Shown: positions 58,746-64,000 of the stretch, piece by piece
How the letters are laid out: each line of letters begins with the position of its first letter
Position numbering within the stretch: position 1 is the first letter of the stretch
Origin: Taeniopygia guttata
Taxonomy: Eukaryota > Chordata > Aves > Passeriformes > Estrildidae
DNA: 64,000 nucleotides
Direction: 5' to 3'
Assembly (NCBI RefSeq): GCF_048771995.1
Contig: NC_133037.1
Location: forward strand, 873,001 to 937,000
Program-made: the position numbers and the translations under genes
The notes under the pieces: generated by a model
Databases searched by the model: none
What the model was told of the DNA's origin: nothing
What the model saw: the letters and a program-made list of their open reading frames with translations, nothing else

Positions 58746-60724
58746 CACAGTCTGAAAAATCAGAAGGAAAAAAATGACAATTAGTGCATTCCCTGAGGGA
58801 AGCAGACTCATTCCAGCTCCTCCACTGGTCAAGGGCTGCACGTTGGGTCTCTCTTTGGTCAGTGCCTTTTCCTGGTCCTTTTGCTGTGTGTTGGGAGTGC
58901 TCCAGAGCCCAGAGCCAGGGGGAGTGAGGGCCTGGAGGAGATGGAGAGGGGCTGGATTCCGAGTGTTCACAGGGAGAGGAACAATCTGCAGCCTCTCTTC
59001 TGCAGGAGAGGCCTCCAGAGAACGTGGCTGGGCTGGAGGAGCAGGACTGTGAGGAAGCAAAGCAGCCAAGAGCCACGCCAGGCAAGTTTAACAGCTGCAT
59101 TATTTAAAATTATTTAATTGACAGTGAGTCTGTAATCTAAGGCTGCGATGTAAGCAAAAACCCACTTGAGCCAAATTGCTGTGACACAATCATTGGCTGA
59201 TTAATCCCCAAAGTACACTTTAAAGGACACAGCCAAAGACTTCAGGACAACGGTCTCATTTTTACTGTGCCACATCATATTTTTCATTTATGAGAGCAGC
59301 TCTTGTTAAAGACCTGTAATTTCATCTTTGGTTCACCCTGTGAGGAGTCTCTGCCTCATCCCAAAATACTCACTTAGAGAAGCTTTCACCAAAAGCTTGC
59401 AGCCAACAATAAAAACAATCTCCCTGAAACCACCCTCAATTTGGGGCACTTCCATCAATCCAGCTCCTGCTGACGCTCCCGCTGGAGCTCGGGCTGTTAA
59501 ATGATTTCTCACTTTTATCCTCGCTCTGAAACTGCACAAAATTCTCACATTTGGGCACCGCTGGAAGCAAGGACAGGAAAGCTGCAAAGCTCCTGGGCCC
59601 CGTGCGAGGCAGGGAGGATTTTGCCCGAAATGTCCCCGTTTCCATCACATCCCTCATGCTAATTGAGTTTTAAAGCTCGACTTGAGCTTCCTGTTGGCAG
59701 CTGCTGGCCCACCCCACCATCCCTTCTGGGGCCATTGGGTGTCTCCTGGGATCTGGGTTCGGCTCCAGGTTTTCCACACTTTTCCTGCACAGGACTCCAG
59801 GGAACCATCTCGTTCCTTGCTGCTGCAGTTCCTCTCCCTCTCAGCAATAACAAACCCACTAATTCACATCGCTCCCAGACACGAGAGCCGTAGCAATAAA
59901 ACTTGCAAACAGAGGAGAGAGAGAGAGGCACGGAAATATGATTCAAACCTAAGCTGAAGTTACTAAAATCCAATTGAATTCAAATTTCTTTTCCTCCTTC
60001 CCCTGGTTGATGTTTCCCCAAAGCTACTCCCTTGAATTACATGTGCACAGTCACCCTTCATTTCCATCAGCTGCATTCCCACGTTGGAAAAAACCCCACC
60101 AGCTTGTGTTGCTTATGGAGAAAATAATCTAAATGATGAAGGTTTTGTCCAGGTGAGTTCTGGGTGCCTGGAAAGACTGAACAGCCAGGGATGCCTCTGA
60201 CACTGGAAGGGTTTGCAGGAATGAGACCAAGCAGAGGTCTGACCCCCATTTCCAAAGGAACAGAGCGTTTCTAGAAGCACAACAAAGAGCTTGAGCAGTG
60301 GTAGCAAGCAAAAAAAAAAGGGTGAGAATTGGGTTTGGAGAAGCGTGGGCAGCATCTCACCATCATCAGCCCAAACCTTCCTGCTGGAGCATGGGCAGGG
60401 GAGCAGAGAGGTGACATCTGTGAAGTGGCCGTGCTGGGCTGACACTGGTGCTGCTGGATTTGGTGAGGCCATGGTTGTTTCCAGGATTTCAGCCCTAGGG
60501 AACAAGAAGGATGCTGGTCAGACTTGGTTGGCAGCACCACTGCCTGATTCTCACTGCCCAGGAAATGGGGATGTGTGGCAAGCACAGCTTCCCAATTTAA
60601 TGGGATTTTTGGTGGGATGAGAGAATTGACCGTACAGGTGGTGTTGAGCACAGACCTTCCAGAAACCAACTGCAAAATAATCTCAGATAACCAAGAAATT
60701 GCTGAGATCCTCAGAGACCATCCC
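58746..60724. other. Unique intergenic sequence
   Basis: No gene or large repeat is recognised. Confidence 0.5.
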
Positions 60725-60885
60725 CTGTGGGGTGGAGAGGCCCTGGAGGGGATTTCCCAGAGCAGCTGTGGATGTCCCTGGATCCCAAGGCCAGGTTGGA
60801 CACTGGGGCTGGCAGCACCTGGGACAGAGGGAGGTGTCCCTGCCTTGGGACACTCCCAGCCCAACCCATTCTGTGATTCCCCCTA
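60725..60885 (+). mobile_element. CR1 LINE 3' fragment
   Basis: GGAGAGGCCCTGGAGGGG, CCAGGTTGGACACTGGGGCT, GGGAGGTGTCCCTGCC and CCCAACCCATTCTGTGATTC. A short internal deletion has removed the CATGGCAGGGGTGG part. Confidence 0.88.
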
Positions 60886-62167
60886 CAGAGCACACACAAT
60901 AAATACGTTTTCTTTGGAGCACTCTCATCCAGGGTCCCCTCCAGGGGCAGTGCTGTGGGTGCAGACATGGGGAGGTCACTCCAGCTCCAGGAGTGACCAC
61001 AGGATCAGCCCCGAGCTCGAGCTGAAATGTGAAATCTCCCCTGTGTTCATCAGCCTGTGTGGAGGCCTCTTGCAAAACCAGCCCTAATATTCAAAATTTA
61101 GCAACACCATCTGTTAGAGACTTTGTTAAATAAAAACAACTCATTACCGAACTTAGATCTGGGAGAAGGATCGCTTTCCTTCACAAATAACTGATTTTCT
61201 TCAACAAATAGTTGTTTCCCAGCATTTCTGAAGCGTTTCCAAAGGTTCCTGACAGCAGCCACGTTCCTGACCTGTAGCCAAAGAAATAAGTGTACTATTC
61301 ATCTGGAACTGGCAGTAACTCCTGACATTTGAATGATGTTGCTGAAAGGTGTCTTTGTACCAGCTGGTAAATAACGATCCCCTAATTACAGATATAAATC
61401 TGGGGAGGCAGGAATGCGCAGTTCAAAGTGATGAAAATGTTTAATAAAATATGGCCCAGAAATGGAGAACGTGATTAGATTCAGCATCTTGACCACAGGG
61501 GTGCTCTGGATCTGCTGATGGAGCCACAGCCCCCGAGGATGGCACCTCCCTGTCCCAGATATGTTGGAATTGTCCCAAAAATCTGAGCATCCAGCGTGGC
61601 ATGGAAACCCTTCTTACCCATCCAGGTTCTTAGGGCTGCTGCAGAGAAGAGCCTTTATGATGTGCTGATAATCAGCAGACCTTCGTTAATTTTGTTTCTC
61701 CAGTGAAGTTTGATGAAGATATGGTTTCCTTTTGGGGCCTGGAATTTGTCACCTCTGTGATTCAGACTTATGTCATAGATCTCTAATGACAGAAATTGGA
61801 AAGAGCTCAGAAATGTAGTTTATTTTCTTAATAGTTTTTTTAAAATCACCTTTTAAAATTCTATCCCAGGTCAACTATTCTACAAAAGCCATGGTAGCTT
61901 GATCTGAAATGGCTTTATTTTGGTGCTTCACTTTCAGGTTTTTTTTTTAGTGTTACATTTATTCATTATAATTTTTTTGTTGGTTTTTTGGCAGTGGATA
62001 AAGACAAATTCTTTTACTTGAGATTGATTTTTCTAATTGTGGCCTCACCAGAAATCCCCATCAGAGCTTCTCCAGTGACTCCCACAAGTCACTGAGCGCA
62101 GCTCAAAGCCTGAGACAAAGCTCATCCAAGGGTCTGCATGGAGGAGATCTCTGAGGTGACCTGGGGA
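60886..62167. other. Unique intergenic sequence
   Basis: No gene is seen. 61800-62040 is T-rich, with T9 and T7 runs. Confidence 0.5.
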
Positions 62168-62335
62168 ATATCATGGAATGTTCTGAGCTGGGGGGACCCA
62201 GCAGGATCCCCCAGCCCAGCCACCCCAAATCCCACCCTGGGCATCCCTGGAGCACTGTCCAAAGGCTCCTGGAGCTCTGGGGCTGTGCCCATTCCCTGGG
62301 CAGTGCCAGCACCCTCTGGGGGAAGGACCTTTCCC
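62168..62335 (-). mobile_element. CR1 LINE 3' fragment, same subfamily as 22028
   Basis: TCATGGAATGTTCTGAGCTG, CAGCAGGATCCCCCAGCCCA, CATCCCTGGAGCACTGTCCA, AAGGCTCCTGGAGCTCTGGG and GGGCAGTGCCAGCACC follow the order seen at 22028-22245, with small deletions in the middle. Confidence 0.8.
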
Positions 62336-62904
62336 AAAAACAGAACAAAATAATACATACAGGTGTATATACAACACATTGTAAATTCTAACACAGCCTG
62401 GGGAATGGTGAGTGACCTTTCTGACTCCTGAGACACAGCACAGCTCAGTCCAGGCTGGATTTCACATCTCAGAATTGTAATTATCAGCCACAGCTGATTT
62501 CAGCCCAGATCTCCATCCCACTTCTACAGCTTCCTCTGAGCTGAGCCTGGAAGGAAAATGAGGGGCTCAGCCTCCCTGCCCTGCTGCAGGGAGCGAGCAG
62601 GGAAGTTCATTGCCAAGCTGCCAGTGTAGTTCCTTTCTCCAGCACTACATTCATTAACTCTGCAGCACAACACTCAAATTACTCCTTTTTAGCTTCTGCA
62701 AAGATTTTCATGTCATGCTCGGGGTGGTTCCATCTCATTACTGCTGCTTCTTCCCTGTTCCATTATTGATGCACAGGCACTGCCCATACCAGGATTCATT
62801 AATAAGTCACGTTCTTAAATCCATGTGCTCCCCTGAAAGGAAGGGATCTCTGACATAACATCTGCCTGTGTTCAAAGTGCAAATTACAGTAATGAGACTC
62901 TGCT
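62336..62904. other. Unique intergenic sequence
   Basis: Nothing recognised. Confidence 0.5.
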
Positions 62905-63048
62905 TCTGCTCATCCCATCCCACCCTGCCATGGCAGGGACACCTTCCACTGTCCCAGGCTGCTCCAGCCCTGTCCAGCCTGGCCTGGGACACTGCCAGGG
63001 GTCCAGGGGCAGCCCCAGCTGTGCCAGAGCTGCCCACCCTCTAATCAC
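62905..63048 (-). mobile_element. CR1 LINE 3' fragment
   Basis: GCCATGGCAGGGACACCTTC, CACTGTCCCAGGCTGCTCCA, GGCCTGGGACACTGCCAGGG and GGGGCAGCCCCAGCTGTGCC. The usual GGAAGGGACC terminus is missing at the left end. Confidence 0.88.
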
Positions 63049-64000
63049 CAATCCCACCACCCTCACATCACCAAAAATCTTCTTGATGCAGACATACTGG
63101 GGCCACGTCTGATGTGGGGATGAAGGACACGCCAGGGGATCGCTGTGCATTTTCTGGTGACCAAACCAACCTTCCCCAGAGTTCTGCTCCAAACCACTCC
63201 CCAGCAGCCAGACTGGAACCCAAACCATCCCAAACCCCAGCCCACACCCTGCCATTCCCACCCCAGTGCTCGGGGCTGGGCCCCGCCGGGGATTAAACCA
63301 ATAAAAGGGGTTTTAGGAGGAAACCTTGTACAGCAGAGGCAGAGCTGGGCTGCAGGAGCTGGAGCTGGCGTGCAGGGCTGAATTAATAGCTTAATGCAAT
63401 TCAGTTCTTACTGGTTGCCTGGAAACTAACTTCGAGAAAAAAAAGAGGAAAAGCACAAACCATAATGGGTGTAGAGGGCTTAATAGGGAATTATTGATGC
63501 CACCAGACTGTCTGACAGTCTGATGGATTTCTAACGAAATCGCTCCAAATGCTCCTTTATTATTATTATTATTATTATTATTCTATGTTTTCCTGAACAA
63601 GAAGGTCCAGGGGCAAAGGAGAGGAAATACCCGCGGTGAGTGGCGGGTTAATGCGGGCAGAGGCTGCCGTGTGCCGGGGCTGGAGCATCCCTGCCCGAGC
63701 CAGCCGGGGGCACTGGGGCTGGGGGGACCCCAGAGCTGCTCACGGGCAGGAGCTGCTTCCTCCAGCTGGAAACCCAACTGCTCGGGAGGAGCACTGCCCC
63801 GGGAGAGCTCAGGGGATGCTCCTCCTGTGCTAATGGGGGCAGAACACATGCCCTGCAAAGTTCCTGCCACCCCAAAGGCTGTGGGGTCCTCTGGGCTGAG
63901 CAGTGTCACCAGAGCCTGCAGGAGGGCAGGGAAAGGGGACCAGAGACAGCTGAAGCAGAGGCTGCTTTTGATGGAAAGCTCCTGTTTGTCCCATTAAGGA
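63049..64000. other. Unique intergenic sequence to window end
   Basis: No gene is seen. A (TTA)n microsatellite of about nine units lies at 63556-63586. The final 350 bases are GC-rich but hold no recognisable exon. Confidence 0.5.

Overview
This window is vertebrate nuclear DNA, almost certainly from a bird and probably a songbird. It carries one recognisable protein-coding exon: the first coding exon of the metabotropic glutamate receptor 7 gene (GRM7), on the minus strand at 45957-46466. Evidence for a bird: about eighteen short, 5'-truncated CR1 LINE 3' ends, several solo LTRs with TATA boxes and AATAAA signals, many GC-rich minisatellites, and no mammalian repeats that I recognise. The songbird call rests on the look of the CR1 and LTR subfamilies and is an inference.

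Layout. Because the gene runs right to left, positions 1-45956 are its first intron. It is more than 45.9 kb long and leaves the window at the left edge; nothing resembling the next GRM7 exon is present. The intron is mostly unique non-coding DNA with inserted repeats. These include CR1 tails and four LTRs of one related group (about 4.3 kb, a near-identical pair at 12.4 and 16.1 kb, and 28.1 kb). There are also an AT-rich LTR-like block at 11.8-12.2 kb and an LTR with a duplicated promoter half at 35.2-35.7 kb. Minisatellites lie at 0.55, 3.06, 10.6, 18.0, 21.0, 25.4, 28.0, 28.9, 31.8, 33.0, 38.4, 41.7 and 43.6-44.5 kb.

From about 44.85 to 47.73 kb the sequence becomes a CpG island holding exon 1 and the presumed promoter. 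Upstream of the start codon, within the island, are an eight-copy 49-50-bp minisatellite (46735-47110) and a 300-base polypyrimidine tract (47170-47472).

From 47.7 to 64 kb is 5' flanking or intergenic DNA. It holds more CR1 tails, a 1.1-kb two-module minisatellite (49785-50890), a long GGA/GAA purine tract (52528-52612), a second copy of an LTR-like repeat (53729-54347) and a pentanucleotide array whose motif drifts along its length (55786-55952).

All other long open frames coincide with tandem repeats or the GC-rich island and have no recognisable protein similarity. I found no RNA gene, no CRISPR or prokaryotic feature, and no retroviral coding region. I see no convincing new biological system. 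The most notable features are the repeats packed around the GRM7 promoter, the related LTR group, and a 43-bp sequence that sits both inside a CR1 and alone 4.5 kb away.
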